DNA of 64,000 bases from Mycobacterium tilburgii. Its GTDB lineage: Bacteria; Actinomycetota; Actinomycetes; Mycobacteriales; Mycobacteriaceae. The position numbers and the translations under genes are program-made. The stretch spans positions 1-64,000 of the forward strand of contig NZ_LR655698.1 of assembly GCF_902168065.1 (NCBI RefSeq), written 5' to 3'. Positions 9,772 through 18,801 of the stretch are shown one piece after another; within the stretch, counting starts at the first letter, position 1, and each line of letters starts with the position of its first letter. The notes beneath the pieces are model-generated. The model did not search any database. It was not told where the DNA came from and saw only the letters and a program-made list of their open reading frames with translations.

Positions 9772-10998
9772 TCACAGACCGACGGTCGCCCTGAACACCT
9801 TGGCCGGCTCGTGTGCGACCAAAGCCACCGGGCCGTCGTCGGCCGCGACCCAGGCTGCCATGCCGCGCCGCAACTCGAGCGAACCGGATTTCCCGTGCAG
9901 CGTGGTGGCGCCCTCGGCGCACAGCAGGATCTGCGGGCCGTCATTGCCCGGCGAGGCGTCGACCTCGTGGCCCAGATGCGCATCGTCGATGGTCAGCAGC
10001 GCGACGGCGAACTCGTCGGCCGGGGTGTCGTAGACCACCGCGAGCTCGTCGCGGCGGACCTGCGGCCGCAGCTGCTTCTCGTCGGTGGGCGCGAAGTCCA
10101 GCACCCGCAGCAACTCGGGCACATCGACGTGCTTGGGCGTGAGCCCGCCGCGCAACACGTTGTCGGAGTTCGCCATCACCTCGACCGCGAACCCGCGCAG
10201 GTAGGTGTGCAGGTTGCCGGCCGGGATGAACAGCGCCTCCCCCGCGACCAGGCTGATCCGGTTGAGCAGCAACGACGCAAGCACACCGGCATCGCCGGGG
10301 TAGCGTTCGCCGAGTTCGAGCACCGTCTTGGCTTCGGCCGCGAATTCCGTTGCACCGGAGCTGACGTACTGGATGGCACCGTCGATCACGGCGGACACCA
10401 GCATATCGATGTCGGGCTGCGGCGCGGTGATCCAGGTGGTGAACAGTGCGCGCAGCCCGTCGGAGTCGGACTGGTCGTTGAGCAACTCGATATAGGGGTC
10501 CAGGTCGGTGACGGTCAGCGCCTGCAGCAGGTCGATGGTGCGGGCGGACTGCCGAAATCCGGCCAGCGCCTCGAACGAGTGCAGTGCCACCAGCAACTCC
10601 GGCTTGTGCAAGGTGTCGCGGTAGTTGCGGACCGGTGAGTTGACCGGGATGCCCAGCCTCTCCTCCCGCAGGTACCCCTCGATGGCCTGCTCGGCGCTCG
10701 GGTGCGCCTGGAGCGACAGCGGTTCGTCGGCCGCGAGCACCTTGACCAGGAACGGCAGCATGTCGCCGAACCTGTCACGCGAGGCGGTGCCGAGCTGCAC
10801 CTCCGGGTCGGCGGTCACGGCGTCCAGCAACGAGACTTCACCCCCCTCGGTTTCCAGCCAGGCAGGGTCACCCGGATGCGCGCCGAACCAGAGTTCGGCC
10901 TCCGGGTGCGCCGCGGGCACCGTCCGCCCGGTGAATTCGGCGACGGCGGTACGCGACCCCCAGGCGTACGTCCGCACCGCACCGCGAATCAATTCCAC
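9772..10998 (-). CDS. manA: Mannose-6-phosphate isomerase
   Basis: Interconverts fructose-6-phosphate and mannose-6-phosphate, feeding mannosides (PIMs, LM/LAM) and GDP-mannose. The 408-residue type I isomerase has the zinc-binding QAHPS motif, the HKPELLVAL motif and a C-terminal cupin. It is exactly the M. tuberculosis length. It lies 9 bp downstream of the Rv3256c homologue and follows pmmA on the same strand, an apparent mannose operon. Confidence 0.95.
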   Translation of the reverse strand: MELIRGAVRTYAWGSRTAVAEFTGRTVPAAHPEAELWFGAHPGDPAWLETEGGEVSLLDAVTADPEVQLGTASRDRFGDMLPFLVKVLAADEPLSLQAHPSAEQAIEGYLREERLGIPVNSPVRNYRDTLHKPELLVALHSFEALAGFRQSARTIDLLQALTVTDLDPYIELLNDQSDSDGLRALFTTWITAPQPDIDMLVSAVIDGAIQYVSSGATEFAAEAKTVLELGERYPGDAGVLASLLLNRISLVAGEALFIPAGNLHTYLRGFAVEVMANSDNVLRGGLTPKHVDVPELLRVLDFAPTDEKQLRPQVRRDELAVVYDTPADEFAVALLTIDDAHLGHEVDASPGNDGPQILLCAEGATTLHGKSGSLELRRGMAAWVAADDGPVALVAHEPAKVFRATVGL

Positions 10999-11007
10999 TT
11001 AATCTAT

Positions 11008-12108
11008 CTATCCCCGTGCCAGTCTCAAGTAAACGGCGGCCATTTCCAGCCGAACTGCCAATACTGCCAGTTGCTGCTCGGCGGGTCCGGCCCCGACCGA
11101 TTCGCGGGCGGCGGCCAGACCGTCGGGAGTACCGGGCTCTTCCGGCACATCCTCGGCCGTGACCAGGTACACATCGTCGAGCCCGGCGACCCGCGTGGCC
11201 GCCACGGTCCGATCCCCGGTCAAGGTCAAAGCAAACACCCGTAGTCGTTGCGGTAACGGTCCGTCGATCTCCTCATCATGGAACAGCGCGTCCACCGACG
11301 AGGGGCTGTCGGCGAAATCCGGTTCACGTAGCGCCAACACCGCGTCCGCCAGGCCCGTCGCCGCGACGACCTGATGCGCGAGGCGCAACAGCACCGAACT
11401 GCCGTGCCGGGCCAGCGCCAGCGTCGGAGCACCGTCGCCGGCCAGCGCGACCTGGTGATTGAGGATGCGCGAGGCGAGGGTCTTGGCCGGGTTGGTGAAC
11501 GGCTCGCGACCCGCGCTGTTGCGCAGCGCCTCGGCGTCCAGCTCGTCGGCCAGTGCCGGCACGTCGATGTCCACGCTCGGATCGACCGCCTGCAGCGTGG
11601 CCAGGCCGGCGGCCAGGTACCGGCACAAGCCGAGCTCGTCGGGCAGCCACAGCCGCGGCGCCAGCACCTTGGCCCGGCCGGCGGTGGCATCGCGCAGCGG
11701 ACCTTCGTACGGCGCGACGACGACCACCCGCGCACCGCGGCGCACCCCGGTCGCGGCCGCACTGACCAGAGCCGGGTCGCCGGGGTCGTTGCCGGCGATG
11801 ACCAGGACGTCCAGAGGCCCGACCCAGGGCGGGGCCTCGGCGAGCACCGCGATCGGCGCGGCCGCCGCGCCGCCCTGCGTCGCGGCCAGCATGATCCCGG
11901 CCGTCTCCGCGGTCCCCCGGCCGGCCACCCAGATCACGCTGCGGGGCCGGTCTGCGCTGCGCAGCGAGTTCAGGTCGCCTTCCTCAGCGGCGGCGGCCAC
12001 GGCGCGCACCTGCGCACCCGCCGAGGACGCCGCTCGCAGCGATCCGTGCCGATCAGCGGCGAGCAAACCGTCGGTGTCTTCGAAATCGATCGCCCGGGTG
12101 GCGTTCAC
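11008..12108 (-). CDS. Phosphosugar isomerase-like protein (Rv3256c/TobH type)
   Basis: A 366-residue protein related to the C-terminal SIS-type phosphoglucose/phosphomannose isomerase fold, as in Rv3256c/TobH proteins. Visible pieces include SVIWVAGRGTAET and LVIAGNDPGDPALVSA, consistent with SIS phosphosugar binding. Its GTG start at 12108 overlaps the pmmA stop as GTGA, so it is translationally coupled to pmmA. Position between pmmA and manA suggests a role in mannose-phosphate metabolism, but the reaction has not been established. Confidence 0.85.
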   Translation of the reverse strand: MNATRAIDFEDTDGLLAADRHGSLRAASSAGAQVRAVAAAAEEGDLNSLRSADRPRSVIWVAGRGTAETAGIMLAATQGGAAAAPIAVLAEAPPWVGPLDVLVIAGNDPGDPALVSAAATGVRRGARVVVVAPYEGPLRDATAGRAKVLAPRLWLPDELGLCRYLAAGLATLQAVDPSVDIDVPALADELDAEALRNSAGREPFTNPAKTLASRILNHQVALAGDGAPTLALARHGSSVLLRLAHQVVAATGLADAVLALREPDFADSPSSVDALFHDEEIDGPLPQRLRVFALTLTGDRTVAATRVAGLDDVYLVTAEDVPEEPGTPDGLAAARESVGAGPAEQQLAVLAVRLEMAAVYLRLARG

Positions 12109-13502
12109 GGCACGCTCTCGTCCGCCTGCACCTGCGCGCCGATCTCGGCGCTGATGTGAGCGACCATCGCCTCGACGTCCTCGACCGTGCGGCCCTCCGC
12201 GTTGAGCCGCAGCAACGGCTCGGTGTTGGAGGTGCGCAGATTGAACCAGCTGCCGTTGCCCAAATCCACTGTCACCCCGTCCATGTGATCGATGGAGTGG
12301 ATCTTGCTGCCGAACGACTTCAACACAGCATCCACACACCGTGCGGCGTCGCCCACCCGGAAATTGATTTCGCCGGAGGACTCATAACGTTGATAGTCGG
12401 CGGTCAACTCCGACAGGGGCCGGTCCTGCTCGCCCAGGGCGGCCAGCACGTACAGCGCGGCCAGCATGCCCGAGTCGGCATCCCAGAAGTCGCGGAAGTA
12501 GTAGTGCGCCGAATGCTCGCCGCCGAAGATCGCGCCGGTCTCGGCCATCAGCGCCTTAATATAGGAATGCCCGACCCGCGAACGCAATGGCGTGCCGCCG
12601 CGCTCGGCGACCAATTCGGGCACCGCGCGCGAGGTGATCAGATTGTGGATGACGATGGCGCCGATTTCCCGGCCCAGCTCGCGGGCGGCCACCAGGCTGG
12701 TCACCGTGGACGGAGACACCGCCACCCCGCGCTCGTCGACGACGAAGCAGCGGTCGGCGTCGCCGTCGAATGCCAATCCGATGTCGGCGCCGGTCTCGCG
12801 GACGTAACGCTGCAAGTCCAGCAGGTTGGCTGGGTCCAGCGGGTTGGCCTCGTGATTGGGGAACGATCCGTCGAGCTCGAAGTACAACGGCAGCACGGTG
12901 ATCGAGTCGATCGCACCCAGCACCGCCGGCGACGTGTGGCCGGCCATGCCGTTGCCGGCGTCCACCGCCACCCGCAGCGGACGCAGCCCCGCGGTGGGCA
13001 CCAGCGAACGCAAGAACGCGCCGTAGTCGGCGAGCACATCACGATCGGTGACGGTGGCCCGATCCCCGCCGTAGGTTGCGACTCCGGTGATCAGATCCTC
13101 GGTGATCACCTTGAGCCCACTGTCCGCCCCGACGGGTTTGGCGCCGGCCCGGCAGAGCTTGATGCCGTTGTAGGCGGCGGGGTTGTGGCTCGCGGTGAAC
13201 ATCGCCCCGGGGCAGTCCAGCAAACCCGAAGCGAAATACAGCTGGTCGGTCGACGCCAGCCCGATACGCACCACGTCCAGGCCTTGATCGGTGACGCCGG
13301 TGGCGAAGGCAGCCGCCAGTGACGGCGAACTGTCCCGCATGTCGTGGCCGACCGCTACGCGGGTCGCGCCTTCCTTACGCATCAACGCGGCGAACGCGGC
13401 GCCGACGTCGGCGACCAGCGACCCGTCGATCTCTTCGCCGACCAGTCCACGGATGTCATACGCCTTGATGACTCGCTGGACGGTCGCCGCGGGCCGAGAC
13501 AT
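12105..13502 (-). CDS. pmmA: Phosphomannomutase
   Basis: Converts mannose-6-phosphate to mannose-1-phosphate for GDP-mannose synthesis. The 465-residue alpha-D-phosphohexomutase has the phosphoserine loop TASHNPAAYNG, the metal loop DGDADRC, the sugar-binding GGEHSAHYYF and the C-terminal phosphate-binding RTSNTEPLLR. Its length equals M. tuberculosis Rv3257c. It heads the pmmA-Rv3256c-manA run. Confidence 0.95.
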   Translation of the reverse strand: MSRPAATVQRVIKAYDIRGLVGEEIDGSLVADVGAAFAALMRKEGATRVAVGHDMRDSSPSLAAAFATGVTDQGLDVVRIGLASTDQLYFASGLLDCPGAMFTASHNPAAYNGIKLCRAGAKPVGADSGLKVITEDLITGVATYGGDRATVTDRDVLADYGAFLRSLVPTAGLRPLRVAVDAGNGMAGHTSPAVLGAIDSITVLPLYFELDGSFPNHEANPLDPANLLDLQRYVRETGADIGLAFDGDADRCFVVDERGVAVSPSTVTSLVAARELGREIGAIVIHNLITSRAVPELVAERGGTPLRSRVGHSYIKALMAETGAIFGGEHSAHYYFRDFWDADSGMLAALYVLAALGEQDRPLSELTADYQRYESSGEINFRVGDAARCVDAVLKSFGSKIHSIDHMDGVTVDLGNGSWFNLRTSNTEPLLRLNAEGRTVEDVEAMVAHISAEIGAQVQADESVP

Positions 13503-13568
13503 GCGGGGGCCTCCTGACGCCGGAAAGTGATGGGCTTTTAGCGTCAGCCTATAGGCCGTGGCGCGGTG

Positions 13569-14030
13569 CTAGTCGGAAGGATCGGGCAATACCCGAAGAT
13601 GACCGCGCCGACGTCCGGACCGTTTCTCGGGTGGAGCGTACACCGTGCTGCTCGGCGCGGTGGCCTGGGCGCCGGCGGGATGCAGATGCGGGTCGGGGGC
13701 AAAGCTGTTCAGCGGTGTGCCGGTAGCGCCGACGTATGGCAGGCTCTCCTGGCCCGAACCACGTTCGCGCACCAAGTCGGCCAGGGCGACCAAGTCGTCC
13801 TCGTCGGGGTTGGTGGGCTCGTAGTTGAGCGGGCCGGCGTGGCGCACCAGATCCCATCCGCGGGGCGCGGTGATTCGGCCGGCGTGGCCGACACACAGGT
13901 CCCACGAATGCGGTTCGCGCGCGGTCGCCAGGGGTCCTACGACTGCCGTCGAGTCCGAGTAGACGAACGTCAAAGTCGCCACGGCGTAATGCGGACATCC
14001 AGGCCGACAGCAGCGACGGGGAGCGTTCAC
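13569..14030 (-). CDS. DUF3499 zinc-ribbon-like protein (Rv3258c type)
   Basis: A 153-residue conserved actinobacterial protein of unknown function. The N terminus carries CCRPGC and, further on, WDLCVGHAGR, a spacing that suggests a small zinc-binding domain; the C terminus ends in RRGGHLRVLPDPSD-like basic sequence (here RRRGHLRVLPDPSD). The start is taken as the GTG at 14030 (VNAPRRCC), matching the family. It is divergent from the Rv3259 homologue. Confidence 0.85.
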   Translation of the reverse strand: MNAPRRCCRPGCPHYAVATLTFVYSDSTAVVGPLATAREPHSWDLCVGHAGRITAPRGWDLVRHAGPLNYEPTNPDEDDLVALADLVRERGSGQESLPYVGATGTPLNSFAPDPHLHPAGAQATAPSSTVYAPPEKRSGRRRGHLRVLPDPSD

Positions 14031-14203
14031 GTTCGAAAGGCTATCGTGCGGAAACGCCGCCGAAGTGCCGGACACGCGCAACCATTCGTGCCCCGATGTC
14101 CAACCGTTACTATCGGCGCGTGGGCGATTGGCGCAGTTTCCCGCGGAACGGACGGCCGTCCGGTCACGCGGCCTCGCACAGGGCAACTCGGCGCGGCCGC
14201 GAC

Positions 14204-14626
14204 ATGCGGGGTCCTTTGCTGCCCCCGACGGTGCCGGGCTGGCGCAGCCGCGCCGAGCGTTTCGACATGGCGGTGCTGGAGGCCTACGAGCCAATCGAGC
14301 GGCGCTGGCAGTCGCGGGTGTCCGATCTCGATGTGGCGGTCGATGAGATACCGCGCATCGCCGCCAAGGATCCGGACAGTGTGCAGTGGCCGCCCGAAGT
14401 GGTGGCCGACGGGCCGATCGCGTTGGCCAGGTTGATTCCGGCCGGCGTGGATGTGCGCGGCAACACGACAAGGGCGCGAATTGTGTTGTTCCGCAAGCCC
14501 ATTGAGCGGCGCGCTAAAGACACGGTGGAACTCGGCGAGTTATTGCACGAAATTCTGGTGGCCCAGGTGGCCATCCATCTCGACGTCGAACCTTCTGTCA
14601 TCGACCCAACGATCGACGACGACTGA
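14204..14626 (+). CDS. Metallopeptidase-family protein (Rv3259 type)
   Basis: A 140-residue protein of the minimal zincin-like family. The C-terminal half has LLHEILVAQVA, the degenerate HExxx helix of the family, so peptidase activity is uncertain. The start at 14204 (MRGPLLPPTVPGW) matches the 139-residue M. tuberculosis protein; an upstream in-frame ATG at 14096 exists. It is convergent with whiB2, 8 bp apart. Confidence 0.85.
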   Translation: MRGPLLPPTVPGWRSRAERFDMAVLEAYEPIERRWQSRVSDLDVAVDEIPRIAAKDPDSVQWPPEVVADGPIALARLIPAGVDVRGNTTRARIVLFRKPIERRAKDTVELGELLHEILVAQVAIHLDVEPSVIDPTIDDD

Positions 14627-14634
14627 CGCAATGC

Positions 14635-15000
14635 TCAGATGATGCCGCGCTTGAGGCGGCGACGCTCTCGCTCGGACAAGCCACCCCAGATACCGAAGCG
14701 CTCATCGTGCGCGAGGGCGTATTCGAGACATTCATGACGCACTTCGCAACCCAGGCAGATCTTCTTGGCCTCGCGGGTGGAGCCACCCTTCTCCGGGAAG
14801 AAGGCCTCCGGATCGGTCTGCGCACACAGGGCGCGGTCCTGCCATTGGTCGGGGGTCGGTTCCGGCAACGGCTCGGGCTCGAATGCGGCTGGCGCGTCAG
14901 GAACCACGGTCAAGTGCGGCCGGATGATGGGGGCCGGCGCGGAGCTGATCGTGGCGCGCTCAGTGCTAGGTATGACGCCCCGTAGGTGTTCATAAGACAT
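14635..15000 (-). CDS. whiB2: Iron-sulfur transcription factor WhiB2
   Basis: WhiB-family [4Fe-4S] regulator needed for septation. In this 121-residue reading the cluster ligands are Cys59, Cys82, Cys85 and Cys91, the tryptophan/glycine turn is GIWGG (103-107) and the basic C-terminal tail is ERERRRLKRG. The ATG at 15000 is favoured because GAGGAGA lies about 10 bases upstream; the annotated M. tuberculosis protein is shorter (89 residues) and would begin at the VVPDAP region. Confidence 0.92.
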   Translation of the reverse strand: MSYEHLRGVIPSTERATISSAPAPIIRPHLTVVPDAPAAFEPEPLPEPTPDQWQDRALCAQTDPEAFFPEKGGSTREAKKICLGCEVRHECLEYALAHDERFGIWGGLSERERRRLKRGII

Positions 15001-15290
15001 GCGTCGTACGTCTCCTCAGCTTCATTTGGGAGTAAAATGTGGATGACTTCCGCTGTTCTGATGTGACAGACATTCGAACAAATGATCGAATCTCGGTCTG
15101 CGACACCGGAACCGGCCGGCCCCGGGAAATGACACTGATGTGATTAGACACGGGTTAATCTGCCGGGTCAAGCGTTGCGGCGATTTTCCATACCATCTCG
15201 TGATCAATTTCCGGCGTTTCTGTTATCGCGGACCGTCGGCGTGTTCGTCACACCGCTGCCAAATTTCACCAAACGGTACTGTCGTCCGGT
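15001..15290. promoter_or_regulatory. whiB2-fbiA divergent intergenic region with SOS-box-like site
   Basis: This 290-bp region separates two divergent genes and must hold both promoters. It contains TCGAAC-AAAT-GATCGA (15074-15089), which differs at one of twelve conserved positions from the mycobacterial LexA box TCGAAC-N4-GTTCGA. The site is 74 bp upstream of the whiB2 start. No gene is apparent. No other element could be assigned with confidence. Confidence 0.45.
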
Positions 15291-16280
15291 GTGAAGGTCA
15301 CCGTTCTGGTCGGCGGCGTTGGCGGCGCCCGGTTCCTGCTGGGTGTTCAACAGTTCCTCGGGCTGGGCCAGTTCGCCACCGGGGGACAAGATTCCGGCCA
15401 CGAGCTGACCGCGGTCGTGAACGTCGGCGACGATGCCTGGATTCATGGGGTTCGGGTTTGTCCGGACTTGGACACCTGCATGTATACCTTAGGTGGAGGC
15501 GTGGATCCCGATCGCGGGTGGGGTCACCGTGACGAAACCTGGCACGCCAAAGAAGAATTGGCGCGGTACGGCGTGCAACCGGACTGGTTCCAACTGGGCG
15601 ACCGCGATTTGGGCACCCACCTGGTACGCACCCAGATGCTCAACGCCGGCTATCCACTGTCGCAAATCACCACGGCGCTGTGCGATCGCTGGCGGCCGGG
15701 CGCGCGGCTAGTGCCGGCCAGCGACGACCGCTGCGAAACACACGTGGTGATCACCGATCCCGCCGACGACAGCCGCCGCGCCATCCACTTCCAGGAGTGG
15801 TGGGTGCGCTACCGAGCCAAAGTGCCCACCCACAGCTTCGCGTTCATCGGCGCCGAAACGGCCAGCGCCACAACCGAAGCAGTGCAGGCCATGGCCGACG
15901 CCGACATCATCATGCTGGCACCGTCGAATCCGGTGGTTAGCGTCGGCGCGATCCTGGCCGTGCCCGGTATTCGCGGCGCGCTGCGGGCAGCGTCGGCCCC
16001 GGTCGTCGGCTACTCCCCGATCATCGGCGGAAAGCCGTTGCGCGGCATGGCGGATGCCTGCTTGGAGGTGATCGGCGTCGAATCCACCGCCGAGGCAGTG
16101 GGTCGGCATTTCGGGGCGCGCGCGGCCACCGGAATCCTGGACTGCTGGTTGATCCACGAGGGCGACGTGGCAGACATCGATGGCGTCGCAGTGCGTGCGG
16201 TGCCCTTGCTGATGAGCGATCCACAGGCGACGGCGCAGGTGGTCCGCGCCGGGCTGGACGTTGCGGGTGTGCCGGCATGA
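15291..16280 (+). CDS. fbiA: Phospholactate transferase FbiA
   Basis: Joins the phospho(enolpyruvyl)lactyl moiety to the deazaflavin Fo during coenzyme F420 synthesis. The 329-residue CofD-family protein starts with a GTG and the signature [15 protein letters not shown], and contains the conserved [11 protein letters not shown] and [16 protein letters not shown]. tuberculosis FbiA is 331 residues. The stop overlaps the fbiB start by ATGA, indicating coupling. Confidence 0.96.
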   Translation: MKVTVLVGGVGGARFLLGVQQFLGLGQFATGGQDSGHELTAVVNVGDDAWIHGVRVCPDLDTCMYTLGGGVDPDRGWGHRDETWHAKEELARYGVQPDWFQLGDRDLGTHLVRTQMLNAGYPLSQITTALCDRWRPGARLVPASDDRCETHVVITDPADDSRRAIHFQEWWVRYRAKVPTHSFAFIGAETASATTEAVQAMADADIIMLAPSNPVVSVGAILAVPGIRGALRAASAPVVGYSPIIGGKPLRGMADACLEVIGVESTAEAVGRHFGARAATGILDCWLIHEGDVADIDGVAVRAVPLLMSDPQATAQVVRAGLDVAGVPA

Positions 16281-17635
16281 CCGACCGGCGCGAGCATGGC
16301 ACCGCCGCGGCGATCGAGATCCTGCCCGTCACCGGTCTTCCCGAGTTCCGTCCCGGCGACGATCTCGGTGCCGTGCTGGCGGCGGCCGCGCCCTGGCTGC
16401 GCGACAGCGATGTCGTGGTGGTCACCAGCAAGGTGGTCTCCAAATGCGAGGGCCGGCTGGTGGCGGCCCCTGAGGATCCCGACGAACGCGACGCGCTGCG
16501 CCGCAGGCTGATCGAGGCCGAGGCGGTGCGGGTGCTGGCCCGCAAGGGTCGCACGCTGATCACCGAGAGCCGGCTGGGACTGGTCCAGGCCGCCGCGGGC
16601 GTCGACGGATCCAACGTCGGCCGAAGCGAACTCGCGCTGCTGCCGGTCAACCCGGACGGCAGCGCCGCGGCCCTGCGCGCCGCGCTGCGCGAAAAGCTCG
16701 GCGTGGACATCGCAGTGGTGATCACCGACACGATGAGCAGGGCCTGGCGCAACGGTCAGATCGACGCGGCCATCGGCGCGTCCGGTTTGGCTGTGCTGCA
16801 CGGGTATTCGGGCGCGGTCGACGAGCATGGGAATGAACTGGTGGTCACCGAGATCGCGGTGGCCGACGAGGTGGCCGCGGCGGCGGATCTAGTCAAGGGC
16901 AAGCTGACCGCCATGCCGGTCGCCGTGGTGCGGGGACTCAACGTCACCGACGACGGCACCACCGCCCGTCAGCTGCTGCGCCCCGGCCCCGAGGACCTGT
17001 TCTGGCTCGGCACCGCCGAAGCCATCGATATGGGCCGCCGGCAGGCGCAGCTGCTGCGCAAATCGGTGCGCCAGTTCAGCGCCGAGCCGGTGCCGCCGGA
17101 GCTGATCGAGGCGGCCGTCGCCGAGGCGCTCACCGCGCCCGCCCCGCACCACACCCGGCCGGTGCGGTTCGTGTGGCTGCAAACGGACGCCACCCGGACC
17201 CGGCTGCTGGACCGGATGAAGGACAAGTGGCGCGCCGATCTGTCCGGCGACGGCAAGCCCGCCGACGCGGTCGCGCGTCGGGTGGCGCGCGGCCAGATCC
17301 TCTACGACGCGCCCGAGGTGGTCATCCCGTTCCTGGTGCCCGACGGCGCGCACACTTATCCCGACACCGCGCGCACCGGCGCCGAGCACACCATGTTCAC
17401 CGTCGCGGTCGGCGCGGCCGTGCAGGCCTTGCTGGTCGCGCTGGCCGTGCGGGGAGTGGGCAGCTGCTGGATCGGCTCGACGATCTTCGCCGCCGACCTG
17501 GTACGCGCCGAACTCGACCTGCCGCCCGATTGGGAACCGTTGGGCGCCATCGTGATCGGTTATGCCTCCGAAGAGGCGCGGGCCGACACGTTGCGCGATC
17601 CCGTGAATCCCGGGGATCTGCTGATCCGCAAGTGA
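16277..17635 (+). CDS. fbiB: Bifunctional F420 ligase/dehydro-F420-0 reductase FbiB
   Basis: The N-terminal domain (about 1-245) is a CofE-like gamma-glutamyl ligase adding the glutamate tail to F420-0, with conserved [13 protein letters not shown] and [13 protein letters not shown]. The C-terminal domain (about 255-452) is an FMN-binding nitroreductase fold that reduces dehydro-F420-0, starting near [16 protein letters not shown]. The 452-residue length equals the family norm (about 448). Coupled to fbiA by ATGA. Confidence 0.96.
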   Translation: MTDRREHGTAAAIEILPVTGLPEFRPGDDLGAVLAAAAPWLRDSDVVVVTSKVVSKCEGRLVAAPEDPDERDALRRRLIEAEAVRVLARKGRTLITESRLGLVQAAAGVDGSNVGRSELALLPVNPDGSAAALRAALREKLGVDIAVVITDTMSRAWRNGQIDAAIGASGLAVLHGYSGAVDEHGNELVVTEIAVADEVAAAADLVKGKLTAMPVAVVRGLNVTDDGTTARQLLRPGPEDLFWLGTAEAIDMGRRQAQLLRKSVRQFSAEPVPPELIEAAVAEALTAPAPHHTRPVRFVWLQTDATRTRLLDRMKDKWRADLSGDGKPADAVARRVARGQILYDAPEVVIPFLVPDGAHTYPDTARTGAEHTMFTVAVGAAVQALLVALAVRGVGSCWIGSTIFAADLVRAELDLPPDWEPLGAIVIGYASEEARADTLRDPVNPGDLLIRK

Positions 17636-17645
17636 TACTGGCGCG

Positions 17646-18416
17646 GTGAAGACGTTCGCGGGCAAGGCGGCCGTTTCGGCCGACAAGGTTCGCGGCGATT
17701 ACTACACGCCGGTGCCGGTGGCGCGCTTTCTGGCCCGCTGGGTCCGCCAGGCCGGACCGCGCATCCTCGAGCCGTCCTGCGGCGACGGGCGCATTCTGCG
17801 TGAGCTGGCCGGCGACACAGCCGGCTGGGACGGGGTGGCGGGCAACCCGCCCTACATCCGGTTCGGTAATTGGGCTGGTGCGCAACGAGATTCGGCACTG
17901 GTGCTGATGCGGCGCGAGGGGCTGCGGCCCAGCCGGTTGACCAACGCCTGAGTGCCGTTCGTGGTCGCGATCACCGTGTCGGTGCGCGACGGCGGACGGG
18001 GGTTCTGGTATTGCTGCGCCAGATCCACCCGGCCCCGCGGCTGACCGTCAACGCCGCCGACCGACCAGCACCGACACCGTGCATCGGGTGCGAATCGACT
18101 AAGGCGTGGACCCGGCCGCCCTCGTCGCGGTCTTCACAACAGCGCGACGTTTGCGTTCGCCGATCATGGGTCGCAGTTATGATGGGGGCATCTTGGAACT
18201 GGAGCCGCGCAGCTGCCCGATCCCCACCCTCGCGGGCCTGCGCCGATCTCGCCGTGGACGTCGACCTGCTGTTGAAGGCCAACGAAATCGAGAAGGCACT
18301 GGACGTCGTCGACCGTCGCGTACCTGATCGACGCGCTTGGTTGGTCGCCGGACACCGTGGCCCAGTGCCGGGCGGCGTGGCACACGCTGCGCGATCGCCG
18401 GACCGCGCGGTGTCCG
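17646..18416 (+). pseudogene. mamA: DNA adenine methyltransferase MamA, gutted remnant
   Basis: Homologue of Rv3263 (MamA, about 553 residues), the N6-adenine methyltransferase that marks promoters in M. tuberculosis. About 770 bp remain. Motif I (LEPSCGDGRIL) is joined almost directly to the catalytic NPPY motif (GNPPYIRFGNW), so sequence between them is lost. An in-frame TGA at 17949-17951 replaces the tryptophan expected in TNAWVPFVV. Most of the target-recognition region is missing; C-terminal pieces (DLLLKANEIEKALDVVDR, WHTLRDRRTAR) follow in other frames. No active methyltransferase can be made. Confidence 0.88.
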
Positions 18417-18768
18417 ATGAGTATCCGCGAGTCGGCCATCTCGATCCTGTCCTACTGGCACGCGCCCGACACGGTGCAGGAATCGCTGCGGCATGCCGTG
18501 CTGGCCTTCGTCCTCGGCCGCCCCGACGCCTGCCGCCGCGAGTGCGAACCGGGGCATGTCACCGCGTCGGCGATCGTGCACCTGCTCGCTGGGCCTGCCG
18601 ACCCGGCACCTGGACCTGCAATTCGTCGCGCATGCGCCGTCGGACGCACAGATCACGATCAGCGATGAATCCGAGGACCTGCGCTGGTGGCCGGTCGACG
18701 CGCTGCCGCCGGGCACCGATTACGCGCTGGCTCACCTGGTTTCGCGGGCCACCACCCGCCGAGTGTGA
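18417..18768 (+). pseudogene. NUDIX hydrolase remnant lacking the NUDIX box
   Basis: Begins with an intact-looking ATG (MSIRESAISILSYWHAPD) and runs to GHVTASAIV, then jumps with a frame change near 18580-18600 to LGLPTRHLDLQFVAHAP and EDLRWWPVDALPPGTD. The GX5EX7REUXEEXGU box that should lie between is absent, so an internal deletion removed the catalytic segment. It directly follows the mamA remnant. The family assignment rests on the two flanking blocks. Confidence 0.7.
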
Positions 18769-18801
18769 TGGCGCCGTCACGTTCGGCACGAGACGCAAAG
18801 G

